Assembly: GCA_002099365.1 (NCBI GenBank)
Contig: MSED01000014.1
Coordinates: 124,001 to 188,000 of the forward strand
From: Phialophora verrucosa
Lineage: Eukaryota; Ascomycota; Eurotiomycetes; Chaetothyriales; Herpotrichiellaceae
Direction: 5' to 3'
DNA length: 64,000 nt
The position numbers were made by a program, and so were the translations under genes. This document shows, piece by piece, positions 10,845 to 23,047 of the stretch; within the stretch, counting starts at the first letter, position 1, and each line of letters starts with the position of its first letter. The notes beneath the pieces were generated by a model. The model saw only the letters and a list, made by a program, of their open reading frames with translations, did no database searches and was not told the DNA's origin.

Positions 10845-13352
10845 CTAGTTGATCATGTCGTAGTCGATGAAGTCGCTGTCATTCCAAGCTTGATCAAACA
10901 TGGGGTCGTTGTCGAGGGTAGCAAACGCTTCGGGACCACCTGGGAACAAGGTTGCAGTGGCTGCAGCAGGATTGGAGAAGGCCCTGCTGCTCTCACCTCC
11001 GAACAGTGAGAAATCGTTCGAGGGGAAATCCGCATCCGCGCTGAATAAAGGCGCGTCGTTGAATGACTGGCCCGAAGGTCCGGCAACCATAGGAGAGTGC
11101 TCGGAGATGGACGGGTTGCGAGAGTTTGGTTGGAAGTAGGAGTCCGGTGTTGGCAGGCCCTGGTTCCAAGACGTTTGGTTGTTGCAGTCCATTGTGATGT
11201 CCATCGCCCCACTGTACGGAGAAGGCTCGGTGATGTTGCTGTAGGTGGGCGTGATCGGTGTGGTCATCATGTAAGGATACTGAGCCGGCTGGTACGCATT
11301 CTGGAAGGGAGTAGCGTTGAAGTCGAAATCCTCGCTCAGCCGGCTGTATGATGTGGCCGAGGATGGGTTGGTCCGGGGGAAGATGGGGTTTGAATATGTG
11401 ACCGGAGTGGGGTTGAAAGTATCGAAGCTGGTGAGCGGCTGCTCGAAAGGAGTGATTGCATTGCTGCCTGGCAAGCTTCCGGCAATGGAGCTTGCGTCAT
11501 CCCAGGTTCTGACAGAGACGGCCGGGCTAGGGGAGTAATCCATGCTGGGAGTGCGAGGAGTCTGGGCTGGGGTCATCTTGGTGACGACCTTGTCTTTGCC
11601 CTTCGCACGCTCGTAGTGCCATCCGTGCTTCTTTTCTTGGTGTTGCTTGCAGTTGCTCTCGCGCTTGGTTCGGAATTCGCAGAACTCACACTTGTAGAAA
11701 AGAGGATTCTTGGAGTGGCGGTCGTTGACGTGACGCTCACGCTCCTTCTCGGTTGGGAGGCCCAGCTCGTGGTACTTGCAACTCTCCTCGGGACATTTGA
11801 AGGGACGAGAGTGAGTCTTCTCGTGTTTTGCCAGGTCGCACTTTCGGTTGAAGATCTTGTCGCAGGTAGGGTCCGAGCACTTCATCTCGACGATCTCTGG
11901 GATGTAGCCCTTCTTTCTGCGAGCCATAGACCTCGCGACGTCTTCATCAAGAGCATCACTGCTTGCTCTCTTAATGCCAGGTGTCGGCGTGTACGGTAGA
12001 CCAGTCCTGAGAGAGTAGCCTTTGCCGTTCTTCCAACGGACAAGCTCAGCCTCGTGACCAGTCTCGCCGAGACCACCCTCGAGGGTGACCTCGTCGTCGA
12101 TGGAGTAAGCCATATCGTCGTCCTGTTCAGCAGTACCAGCCTGCTGATCGCGACTGGAAGAGCCAATGTGGGCGGCGAGGCGGTTGACCTGTTGGACCAA
12201 GTCGAGGAAGTAACCGTTATCGTAAGGACGATCTGCAGCACGACGTTGTTCTGATTCGGCGAGGTGCTGATATGTATCGACAACAAGCTGGATAGTGAAC
12301 TCGCCAAAGGCACGATACAGTTGGCGTGAGATAGCAAGTGTCTTGGGATCGACGTTAGAGCCAGGTAGGCATTCGGTGGTGAGGATGCTTACCAGTGGTT
12401 GGAAGATGAGAGACTGTTCCAGGTCACGCAGGCATCTGACAGCCTTGTTGTTCTTGGCGGCAAGAGCAGTGACGAGAGGATGGAAGTCCTCGAAGCGTTC
12501 GTCGTGGAGGATGGGGGTGATTATATACTCCTTGATCTTTCTGCGGCCAGGGAGGCTCAATGCAGGATGACGAAGGGTAGGTCGGGAGGTTGGAGGAGCG
12601 ATGCTTCGCGTAACCGCAGCCGCGGCCGCGATGCTAGAGGTCCTTGATGAGGGGTGACTGCCTCGTTGCCTAGTGCGGCGAGCTGTCGGCTCTGGAGAGT
12701 CAGCTTCTGTGGGGAGTTGGTTAACACTGTCTTCGCACATCGACATGCAGCGGGCAATCCAACCTTGAATCGCGTCTCGCACAAGACGGTCTTCTTCAGA
12801 GGTGTTTCCGGCAACTTTCTCTGCTGAGTCACTGATGGAAGTCCCCAGTCCACTATCCCGATTCGACAACAGATCCAAGGCTCTTTCGAACTTATTGGCC
12901 AAACCCTTATCACTTGCGGGGCTGACGGATGAGCCCAACCCTTCGTCGGACGGCAGCGAGACGCGGCGGACCCAGACCTGTTGGTCGAATGTTTGTGTGG
13001 GGCGGCGACGACTGGATGTCTTTTTGCCTCGGGCGCCGGAGAAGGTTTGCTCGAAGTTGGCAATGGACTGGGCAACGTCTTCCTTTTCCGACAGCCAGCT
13101 AGTGAGGGTGGACTGAGAGCTGGTTGGAGAACGACGGGTCAGGTGAGGGATGCTGAGGACTGGGTCATCCTCAGTGGCCGGCGAGGACGAGCAGTGGAAA
13201 GTAGCGCCCTTGGACAGGGACATCTTATGCAGGATGCATGCTGATGACTCTGCGGACGCGGGAAGAGATGGAGAAAGGCGCTTGGTGATGAGTCGAGGAG
13301 TTCGACGATGAGCAAAGGGAGTGGGAGGAGGTGGCATGGCAGAAGACGCCAT
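10845..13352 (-). CDS. C2H2 zinc-finger protein, probable transcription factor
   Basis: Nuclear C2H2 zinc-finger protein, about 835 residues from the ATG at 13352 (MASSAMPPPPTPFAHRR); an ATG further upstream at 13529 would add 59 unlikely residues. The N-terminal half is Ser-rich with basic patches and a helical middle region (around 300-400). Three fingers lie at about residues 490-577: CSDPTCDKIF...KHEKTH, then FKCPEESCKYH...RHVNDRH, then YKCEFCEFRTKRESNCKQH. The middle one has a long inter-ligand spacing, typical of a family found across filamentous ascomycetes. The C-terminal 250 residues are rich in Ser, Thr, Pro, Asn and Gln with an acidic end, like an activation domain. DNA target unknown. 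The frame is intronless, and its leader upstream of 13352 is long. Confidence 0.85.
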   Translation of the reverse strand: MASSAMPPPPTPFAHRRTPRLITKRLSPSLPASAESSACILHKMSLSKGATFHCSSSPATEDDPVLSIPHLTRRSPTSSQSTLTSWLSEKEDVAQSIANFEQTFSGARGKKTSSRRRPTQTFDQQVWVRRVSLPSDEGLGSSVSPASDKGLANKFERALDLLSNRDSGLGTSISDSAEKVAGNTSEEDRLVRDAIQGWIARCMSMCEDSVNQLPTEADSPEPTARRTRQRGSHPSSRTSSIAAAAAVTRSIAPPTSRPTLRHPALSLPGRRKIKEYIITPILHDERFEDFHPLVTALAAKNNKAVRCLRDLEQSLIFQPLVSILTTECLPGSNVDPKTLAISRQLYRAFGEFTIQLVVDTYQHLAESEQRRAADRPYDNGYFLDLVQQVNRLAAHIGSSSRDQQAGTAEQDDDMAYSIDDEVTLEGGLGETGHEAELVRWKNGKGYSLRTGLPYTPTPGIKRASSDALDEDVARSMARRKKGYIPEIVEMKCSDPTCDKIFNRKCDLAKHEKTHSRPFKCPEESCKYHELGLPTEKERERHVNDRHSKNPLFYKCEFCEFRTKRESNCKQHQEKKHGWHYERAKGKDKVVTKMTPAQTPRTPSMDYSPSPAVSVRTWDDASSIAGSLPGSNAITPFEQPLTSFDTFNPTPVTYSNPIFPRTNPSSATSYSRLSEDFDFNATPFQNAYQPAQYPYMMTTPITPTYSNITEPSPYSGAMDITMDCNNQTSWNQGLPTPDSYFQPNSRNPSISEHSPMVAGPSGQSFNDAPLFSADADFPSNDFSLFGGESSRAFSNPAAATATLFPGGPEAFATLDNDPMFDQAWNDSDFIDYDMIN

Positions 13353-15292
13353 GGTCGGTATATGTAAAGTCTCGACCAAGCCGGGGGCAGATGACACCCA
13401 GCGTGCTAGCTCGAGGTTTAGCACGCGGTCAATTGGCTGATGTTGATCATCCCCCCGTGACTTGTGACTCACCCGTACCGATAGACCCCAGAAGATATAA
13501 ATCGAAGACGGAAGACGGACTGAACCCAAGGTCGATTTTACTCACAAAAGTGCTGCTTGTTGATCCTTCTTTCGGTCTGGTATGGTTGACTTTCTGCCTA
13601 GGGTGCACCGTGTTGTTTGACTCGTTGGCTGCAATGTGACCAGCGTGTATTCGGGCGCAGTTAAACGACGGATCGACTGCGAGTGAGGAGGAGGAAGCGG
13701 TCGTCGGAGGTGTCGGCAGGGACGGACAGGCTTTGCACTTGTAAATGAGTGGATCTGCGAGGAGCCCAGGCGCTTTGATAGGCCGACTTGAGGCGAGCGA
13801 GTCGAGAAGTGCACAGGTGTTCGTTGTAAACACACCGACGTGTAACCGCAATCAAGTTGGGGGTTGTGGTGAGGTACAAGTGAAATGCTAGTGAGATAGC
13901 GTTGGGATTTCCGGGTTGCGGAGGGCGAGGTACAACCTGAGGCCAGGTGGCAAGAATACAGGACGGTGAAGTGTCCCTGGAGAGTGCCGAAACGGCTGGA
14001 TTGACGGTTTCGGTGGATGAAGAGGTCGTGGTAGAGAGAAAGAGAGTGAGTCGAACGTGAAGGCGCTGAGGTGATGTTTGATTCCCAAGTCTCGCTGTTG
14101 CCTGGACTTGGCGACCAGGGTGTACCCACCGTCACAGCGTGAGTGGTTGATTAGAAACTGCTCTTTCCGCCTGCCTATCGTCTCAGTGCGCGGAACAGGG
14201 CGGTGCTAGGCCTTGCAACCAGTGGTCCGCAGCCAGAGACGGGGCCACTTTATAAGCTTCGCATATCTGGCTATCCAAGATGTGCATCCCGTCACTGCCT
14301 CTTCATTCGTGTCCCATCCCTGCCATCGGCCGTAACGCTTGCTCATCCGTGAAAAGCTACGAGTACTCGTACTTCTCCGTTTGGCTCAGACGTGCCCTCT
14401 AGGGTGTACTACGAGTATGTTACCACTACTATGAGATGACTCCTCGTGTCCGTCGTGCTTCAAAAGGTCAAGTTGCATGCGCAAGGATTGGTGTCGAGAC
14501 ATTCATTCATCCATGTCTCCTGCAGCAGCGTGAAAACCTTGGGGCCAGTTCCGGCCTGATGACATATTCGAAGCACTCACGCTAACTATTGCTTACCAAA
14601 AGGTACGAGTACAGAGAACCTGGATCACGACGTTGGAGAAGTGGAGCGCTCCAATTCAGCCTTGCAACAGACGAGGTCGGCAACCGGGGCGAAATCAGCC
14701 CGCTTTGGAGGCCGCCCACTATGAGTAATGAATCATTGTTTCCTTCTAGCAGTCGAATTGAAGTCTCAGTTCATTGATATGGGAGCAAGCAATTGACCTC
14801 CGAGATAACGCAAACATTGTTCGGACTGTGTCTTCTCTGGAATCTGGTCGCCTGCTGAAGGCAACAGGAATTGCAGCACCAGATGTGCTCCCCGGGGTCT
14901 GCCGCGCCTGGAGAAGGGGGTGCGTCATGACACAAATGGGGCGCCTGAAGTCCCTTGCACAGGCTTGCAGCTTGCAGGTGGTACTCGGTACACTTATCAG
15001 CCAACGGCGAATTTTCAAGCCGCATCTTCTGCCCTTCACCGGTTTACGCTTTTCCCGTTCGGTCGAATCCTGCAATAGAACAATTGGCGACGAGTGGCTG
15101 TCAAGCGCTGAGCAAAAGACAGAGTGGCAATATTCGCACGAAAGTTCCCATGTGTAAGGAACGCGCACCCACGTTTTGTGGCCAACAAACAAAACGCCCC
15201 TGCAGGACCAGCCGTGAGTCACGTCCCAGATAGGAAGAACTTACGTCCTACGAGGCCATACCCATTAAAATGTGCCTTCTCCAATCAGGGCC
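13353..15292. other. Intergenic region between zinc-finger gene and transposon island
   Basis: Upstream region of the zinc-finger gene up to the transposon block. Minus-strand frames at 13447-14135 are probably short upstream ORFs or chance. A perfect 14-base palindrome sits at 14358-14371, with related words at 14410 and 14604. Base composition is normal up to about 15,330, where the AT-rich block begins abruptly. No gene supported. Confidence 0.5.
14358..14371. repeat. Perfect palindrome TACGAGTACTCGTA
   Basis: A 14-base perfect palindrome. Full or half copies occur at 1806-1817, 1951-1959, 14410-14417, 14604-14612, 24700-24708, 24712-24720, 30793-30800, 30831-30839, 31927-31938 and about 61287-61297; all lie outside the genes called here. 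It could be a dispersed regulatory site or a repeat remnant. Confidence 0.6.
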
Positions 15293-15946
15293 TGTATATG
15301 GGGCAACCTTAACTGGACCAATCAGACAGCACCGTTTTAGCAGCCTTACGTAGCCTTACACGGCCTTCTGTCACTCTAAACCTCTATCTTCTGTATTATA
15401 TCGCGCTAAAATGCCTCGCCGTAGTAAAGAAGTACCCTTTCAATTACGCGTTGCCGTAATAACTCTTCGATTCTTTTTACCTAATCTTACGTTTAAGTAA
15501 ATTAGCTTAAAGCTTAATCTTAAGTCTTAAACTTACTAAAGCATCTAGTAAAAGACCGTAAAACGTTACTCGAACCCTACTAAATTCCGTAACCTCCTCG
15601 CCTCCGCCTCTATTTACTATCCTAGTAAAGAACTTTATATTAAGGATTAATTTAAAGAATTATAATAAATATATTAACTTATTTTTAATAATAACTACCT
15701 CTAGTTAAGCGATATTACTTATCTTTAGTAGGTATAAATCGAGGTAAAGTTAAGTCGCTTAATTATTAAGCGTATTATAAAAGAATACCGCGATCCCAAA
15801 TATTTATATATAATTATCCGCGCTATTTAGCCTCTTATTCCTACCTTATCGAATAAGTATATAAACGACCGTCTTATATTCTCGATTTAAGCCCTTTAAA
15901 AGCTATAAGCTAATATAGTCTTTATCTTTACCGACGAGACCCTTAT

Positions 15947-15951
15947 AGAGG
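15947..15951. repeat. Target-site duplication, left copy (AGAGG)
   Basis: AGAGG directly before the left LTR is identical to AGAGG at 23463-23467 directly after the right LTR. Five bases is the normal duplication for Ty3/gypsy integrases. Neither copy has been altered by RIP. Confidence 0.93.
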
Positions 15952-16366
15952 TGTTACGACATAACCTTTAAGAGACTAGAAAAGCGGGCTAGTAAGGAAG
16001 GTGGCGCGAGGCACGTGAAGCAGAGTAAGAAAAGTTAGCCTTATGTCTCGGGAGCCTTATTACGTAACTACTTAATAATGATCGGAGGGGCTTAAGGCGC
16101 TCACTACTAAGTACTACTAAGCACTACTAAATACACTAAGTACCTATATAGTATATATACAGGCCGGTGGCCCGTCCCTAGATATCTTCCGTAGTTAATC
16201 TTAGTTATACTCTAACCTCTATATTTAGGATATAGAAGTATTATTCCACTTACGCCGTTATAAGTAACCGTGTACCCTTTACCTTAGGCTAGTATTACAT
16301 TACTACTCTATTAGCGAGTAAACCCTTAAACCATAGATAGCACCTTACGTAGAGCGATTTATAATA
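15952..16366 (+). repeat. Left long terminal repeat
   Basis: 415 bases, starting TGTTACGACATAACC and ending GCGATTTATAATA. It aligns without gaps to 23048-23462. The differences I compared are C/T or G/A transitions, as RIP would give. Confidence 0.93.
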
Positions 16367-16499
16367 TATTAACTATCCTCTTAACGAATAGTAATAAAGA
16401 TATCTAATAGTACCCGACTAAAGTCGCTAGAAGTTACACTAACTATAGGAAGCCTTAGGAACTTATTAAGCACTAACCTCTCTATATAAGGAGGAACAC

Positions 16500-19400
16500 C
16501 TATAGGAGATAATAGGAAGAATACCCTTAAGGTAGACCTATATTACGAAAAATATAGTAAGCTTAACGTCTTCTTAATCTAACTTAAACTAGTATTTAAA
16601 CTTAACTTAACTAAGTTCGAGGATAGACTAAGTAAAGTTATATATATTATAATATACCTTAAGGGAACCGCGTTTATATAGTTTAAACTAACTATAAAGA
16701 ACTATATAGATAACGCTACCCCTAATGTAGATATAACTTCATACTTCGCGTATTTTACGGAATTCGAAAATCGCCTCCGTAAAGTATTCGGGACTATTAA
16801 CGACGAACAAATAACGGCTTATATAATTTATATAATTAAGTAAAGGGAATCGGCTATATTTTACTATTTCGAATTTAATTAAGTCGCGAAGAAACTGAAC
16901 TAAGAAGACAAGGATATATTCGCCTAGATCTTCTATAATAAACTTAAGGAATTAGTTCGCCGAGAAATAATGAATCTACTTACCGATTATAAGGATATAG
17001 TAGATAAAGTAATTAAAATTAATAACCGACTATATAAGTTAAAACTAGAACAGAGTAAGCGCCGTAACTTTAATAAGTATATTCGTAGGGGATATTAGTT
17101 TAATAAGCGACAAGACTATAGTAACCGAATAGACCTCGACTTAATATACTAAAGCTCTCCTTTAAGGAGTAGGGGTAATTAAGTAAAGGGTTAAGGCGGC
17201 TATTAAGATAAAGATCGAAAGAAGTAACAGGCTTAGCGAGAAAGGAAAGGACTATACTATACTTATAGAAAACCCGAATATCGTATAAAGGATTGCCGAT
17301 AAACGACTTAAGGACTATATATAATAATAAGTGACGATATAGCCGGTTCTAAAGAAATAAAGGCCGATACTTTAGAGAAGACTTAAATAACCATCGATAG
17401 TTAGGGTATAATAGTATAGTTGGGGCACTTAAGTTAGGAAGTTTAGAAGAGACTTAGTAAACTCTAAGGGGGTCTCGAGAAAAGGACTACCTTAGGAGGA
17501 GCTATAGAAGCTCTTATTTAAGTATATAAAGAAGCTATATCTAATTAATATATAGCTCTATCTTAGACCGCCTATTATAATAATAGTTACCTTATATATT
17601 ATTCCGAAAAAATAGAAGTAGGTTAATTTCCCTAACTACTTAGAAAACAGAAAAACCGACGCAATAGGAAGACTAAAGAGATCTAAGAAGCTCTTACCTA
17701 AGAAGGAGATCTACGAGATACCGAAAAGAAACGAAACAATAATAGTTTCTAGATAATAAACGAAGATAATAACCCTATTCGATTTATCGCTATAGAGACT
17801 ACCGAAGAGAAAGTAGTAATTATTACGCTATACTAGGAATAGGAATGATGCTAGAAACCGAAATACCTTTAAGAGGAATAAACCGAGCACTAGCACCTTA
17901 CTTTTAACCCGGCGGCGGAATTCTAATCTCTAGAGGCTATTACTATTAGATTTTATAAATAAACCAACTATAGAGAATCTCAGCTATATATATATATCGC
18001 CGGCAAAGTCTATATTACCGAACTCTGATAAGAAATCTTAAAGAGAATAGTTAGATTATCTATATAAACGCTAGAAATAATATATAAAATGTAGGACTCG
18101 GATAATAAAACTATTAACAAACTACCGCTAGGTCTAGAAGATAATCGTAAAGAACGAAGGTTTATAGCTATTAAGTAGACAATAGAACAGATAAAGATTA
18201 TTACAAACTTATAGACGAAAGGGGAACTATACTAAAGGGGGTGTATCGAGAGACAATATATATATATTGCCTTTAATAAGGAAGCCTCGATATAAGAGTA
18301 TCTTAAGTAAATTATACTATACTACTACTTCGATACCGGTTATAAGAAGTATAGGGTAATATATATATACTAGTATATTACTCCTACGATAATAACGATC
18401 TAATATATAGAGGAGAAATAAAAGCGGATATAGGATATATATAAGGTACGTATATCTAGAGAAGAATATATAATAAGAGAAGCTTTTAAGATAAGAATCC
18501 TTACTAATAATAGGGTAAGAAGGATCTATATCGCTAAGGCGTTCCTATATAATAATAAAGACTATCTATATAAAGATTCCCGAGACTATAGACACTACTA
18601 TAATATAGACCCCGATATAGATAATTAACTAATATACCCCGAAGCGTTCGAATAGATAATTAAGGAAGGATATAAGTGTAGAAGGAAGGAATACGCTATA
18701 TATAGATATCTATATATACACTACTAAATCGAGAATTACTTAATAATAACGGGAGATATAGATAACCCTAAAATAGTAGAAGCTATAATTAACTACCGAC
18801 TTCACTATAAATTTATTATAGAATACTTTTAATATTAGTATCTGATAAGCTACTACTATAATAAACCTAGGTATAAGTATTTATTCTATATAGATCCGAA
18901 TCAGCTATACATAAGAATTTACCTTAAAATATTCGAGGTTCTCGACGAATACTTCGACGTTAGCTGTCTATAGGATTACTAGAGATATATATACTAAGGG
19001 TTATTAAAAAACAACTTAGAGATAGACTAGAAAGGCCGGACTATCTTAAAGGAAGGCCTTATTCTCTATATATAATTCTATTAGAATAATATACGGAGCA
19101 TATTATATTTAAGGTTATAATCGTAAGGATTAAGATAAAGGCTATAATAGACTATAGAGCGAATTAGAACTATATTAATAAAGAAATAAATAAGAAATTA
19201 AGGATATATATAATAATAAAGAAACTACTCTACACCTTATTAATAATAGATAGAAGAATTACCGGTATAATAACGGACTAAGTATAAAGCGTATCTATAA
19301 TAATTAAACAATATAAAGAAAGAATATCCCTTAATATAACAACACTACCGAAGTATAATATAATACTCGATATAATATAGTTATTTAACTATAACCTAAT

Positions 19401-22335
19401 AATTAATTAGAAAAAGAGAACTCTTAAGTTTCCAGAATATAGTTATAGAAGAGAAAAGGAAGACCGATTATCTTCAAAGGCCCCTATCCAAGCAGTTTAG
19501 GTGCGACTAAGGGGACGGGTCCTAGCTAAACTAGAGACTAAAAAACTCCCCTCGAAATATAAAGAATTTAAGAACTTATTCTAGAAACGGGAAGGACTCG
19601 CCGCGTTACCTAAATATAAACCTTAGGACTACTTAATTAAGTTCATTAAAGGAAAAGAAGAACCTTTATATAAAGGATAGCTAAGGGAACTATCTAAAAA
19701 AGAGTCTAACTTCCTAAGGAAGTATATACGCGACCTAGAAGCTAAAGAATTCGTCCGAAAACTCGATAAACCGATAATATCTCATAGAGTATTATTCGCG
19801 CTAAAGAAGAACGGGACGCTTAGGCCGTATATTAACTTTAGGCTACTAAACACCATCACTAAAAAGAATATCTACCTAATACCCCTAATTTAGAAGCTGT
19901 AAAATTAGTTAGGAAAAGCTAAATAGCTAACAGTACTTAATATAAGGGACGCCTATTATTAAGTATATATAAAGGCTAAAAAAGAATAGAAAACGGTATT
20001 TAGGATTAGTTAAGGAGTATATAAATACTTAGTTATACTGTTCGGATTAACTAATACTCCTATAACGTTCTAGGCCCTTATTAACAACATATTAAAGGAT
20101 TATCTTAGAGATTTCGTTCTAACTTATCTAGATAATATCCTTATTTATTCCGAAACGTACGAGGAATATATAGAACACGTTAAAAGGGTGATGAAGAAGT
20201 TATAAGAAAAGAAGCTACTACTAAAGCTTACTAAGTATAAGTTCTATAAGAAAGAGATAGTATTTCTAGGCTACCTTATTTCTAAAGGATAACTAAAACC
20301 GAACCTCAGAAAAGTCTAGGCTATTAAGAACTAGCTGAAACTAAGAAGTGTTAAGAATATATAAGCGTTCTTAGGACTAGTAAACTACTACCGTCGGTTT
20401 ATTAAAGAGTTTTCTCGGATCGCTGTACTACTAACTAATCTAATAAAGAAAGAAATAAACTTCTAGTTTAGATTAGAAGCTAAGGAAGCCTTTAAGGAGC
20501 TAAAAGGGCGTTTAACGAGCGTACTTATCTTTACGATCTTTAATCTAGAAAAAGAAGCTCTACTAGAGACCGATATATCTAACGAGATAATCGGGGTGTA
20601 CCTCACCTAGAAAGTAGAAGACGGTAAGATTAAGCTAGTGGTTTATTACTCTAGAAAAATAATAAGACCGAAGTCGAACTATAATATTTATAATAAGAAA
20701 CTCTTAACTATAGTAGAAGCACTTAGATAATAGTGAGTATACCTTAAAGATGTAAAATACCCTATCTAAATCTTTATAGACTATAAAAACCTACTTTACT
20801 AGACTATAATAAAAGAGCTTAATAGAAAATAAGTTAGATAAATAAAAATATTAGCCTTATATAACTTCCGAATTAATTATATCCGAGGAATAGAAAATAG
20901 AAGGGCTAATATATTTAGCCGACGATCGGATTATATAAGGACAACTAAACCTACACTAGATACGCTGCTAAGATAAGAAGAAGACACTCTAGTGTACCGA
21001 GGAAAAGTATAAGCTATCACCATAATAAGTAAACAGCTAAAGTTATCGATATAGTAGCGAAAAAATATAATAGCCGCTAAATATAACAATAAAGTAATAG
21101 GCTATTAAGGGGTTAATAAAATAATTAAGCTAATTACTCGAGACTATACCTAGCTACAGCTCTAAAAAGAGGTTAAAGAATATATAAGGAACTATAATAT
21201 ATACTATAAGATAAAGTATACTAAGTATAGGCTATATAAACTACTCTAGATAATAAAACTACTCGATAAGATATAGTTAATAGTAGCTTTAGACTTTATT
21301 ATTAAACTACTAAAGTCTAAAGAACCCTTAATAAGTATAGAGTATAACTTAATACTAGTTATAAAAGATAAGTTAACTAAGTATACCTACTTCTAACTGT
21401 AGAAAGAGTCTAGTACAGCGAAAGATATAGCTTATATATTAATAAGAATAGTAATTATATAGTATAGAACACTAAATATAATTAAATTAAATAGAGATAA
21501 GCTCTTTACGTTATAGTTTTAGTAGTTACTTATAGACCTTATAGGTATATATTAAAAGCTCTTAATAGCTTATTACCTATAGACAAATAGACAAACAGAA
21601 AGAATAAATTAAATACTAAAATAATATTTATAGTATTATATAAACTATTAGTAGAATAACTAAGTAAAATTACTACCTATAGTATAATTTACTTATAATA
21701 ATTCGATATTAGTAATAGGAATATTACTATTCTATATAAATTACAGGAGGTACCTAAATATTAATAAAGACCCGAGGGGAATAAAACCGATTATATAAAA
21801 GGCGAAGATTTTAGTTAAAAAGCTATAATTACTACACTAAATACTAAAAAAGGAACTATAGAAAATTTAGTAAAAAATAGTAAAATAAGCGAATAAAAAA
21901 AGATTTAAGAGACTAGACTTCTAGAAGAGGAAGAAAGTTTATATTTTAAGAAAAAATATTAAAATAATAAGGCTATTAAATAAACTCAATTATACTAAAA
22001 TCGGACTATATAAAATTAAAAGGAAACTAAGGCTAGTTATATTCAAAATAGAATTACCTATCGATATAAATATTTACCTAGTATTCTACAAATTACTATT
22101 AGAAAAGACATCACTAAACGCTAAACTAGAATTAGTGCTAATCTACGAGAAAACCCAAGAACCGATATACGATATTAAGAAGATAGTAGATTTCCGACTA
22201 GAGCATAAATCAACTAAAACCACTTATATATACCTAATAAAGTAGTTAAAGTATAAGGACACAGAAAATATCTGAGAACCGGTAAATAACTTACTAAAGA
22301 AGATAGTACGACAATTCTACCGAAGGATAGGAACT
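16500..22335 (+). pseudogene. gag-pol remnant of the Ty3/gypsy chromovirus
   Basis: Degraded coding region; boundaries approximate. A gag-like region is followed by a CCHC zinc knuckle at 17255-17296, in which only the last Cys codon (17294-17296) survives. Protease remnants lie around 19,130-19,420. The reverse transcriptase (about 19,640-20,200) is clear: an ALKKNGTLRPYINFRLLN motif and the active site reading YLDN at 20125-20136 in place of YLDD. Next come the LVNYYRRFIKEFS segment, an RNase H region (20,550-20,950), an integrase region (about 21,050-21,700) whose zinc-binding Cys codons read Tyr, and a chromodomain at about 22,171-22,300 in which Trp codons have become stops. Nonsense codons are spread throughout, so no functional product is expected. 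Confidence 0.88.
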
Positions 22336-22389
22336 AGACTACGCATCCTATACTCGATATAAGAAAATTAGACCGAAGGCCGATTAAAG

Positions 22390-22805
22390 GGGATGGGACC
22401 CTTAAACCCGGCTATAGAGCCGGGCTTAAGCTCGAATATTTACTCTAGCTAAGTATCGTCTAAGGTAACAAAAACCGTCAAAGACGCAGTTAGAGGAGGA
22501 TTAAGGTAATTTAACTCGTCTAAGGACTCTAACTCCTACACTAATATTTTCCTTTATTTCTCTAATAAGTTATTAGCTTTACGCTAAAGGCGCTTACACT
22601 CAGCGTTCGCTAAAGATAAAGTAAGTTATATACGCGCGGCTTCTACTAACATTCCTTTAACCTCCTTATCCTTACGACAAGCCGCTTCAGCTAACCGGTT
22701 ACGCTAGGCCGTCAGCGCATTAAACTCCTCTACGGAGAAAGTACCGTTACAGTCGCGTACGCCTTTCTTTATATATAATAAACATTTCAAGTACCTATCT
22801 AGCAT
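22390..22805 (-). pseudogene. Antisense open frame in the retrotransposon 3' region, coiled-coil-like
   Basis: Between the end of pol and the polypurine tract, the minus strand from an ATG at 22805 reads about 138 codons with seven TAG/TAA stops and no frameshift. Every stop can come from a Gln (or Trp) codon by a RIP transition. The decoded residues are not random: a start MLDRYLKC, then GTFSVEEFNALTA, then a Leu/Glu/Arg/Lys-rich heptad-like stretch (ANNLLEK, ELESLDELN). This looks like a decayed extra gene carried in reverse orientation. Function unknown; no family named. Confidence 0.5.
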
Positions 22806-23034
22806 AAAGTATAGGGAGTTAGAATTTTAATATAGAGTACACCGACCTATAGCGAACTTCTAACGACTAAAGAACTTAATTTAATAAATAGCGGTTTAAC
22901 GGCGAAGGGTAAAGGAATAATTATTTTTTATTACACGAAACTAAAGTATAGTTAGCTATAAAACGGAAGAAGAAAAAGAGGTCTAGAGCGAAATTAAGGC
23001 TCACCTTAAGTATACTAAGAATAGTAAATAGGCT

Positions 23035-23047
23035 AAAGAAGGGAAAG
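23035..23047 (+). other. Polypurine tract (plus-strand primer site)
   Basis: AAAGAAGGGAAAG lies immediately before the right LTR, the expected position for the primer of second-strand synthesis in LTR retrotransposons. Confidence 0.85.
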
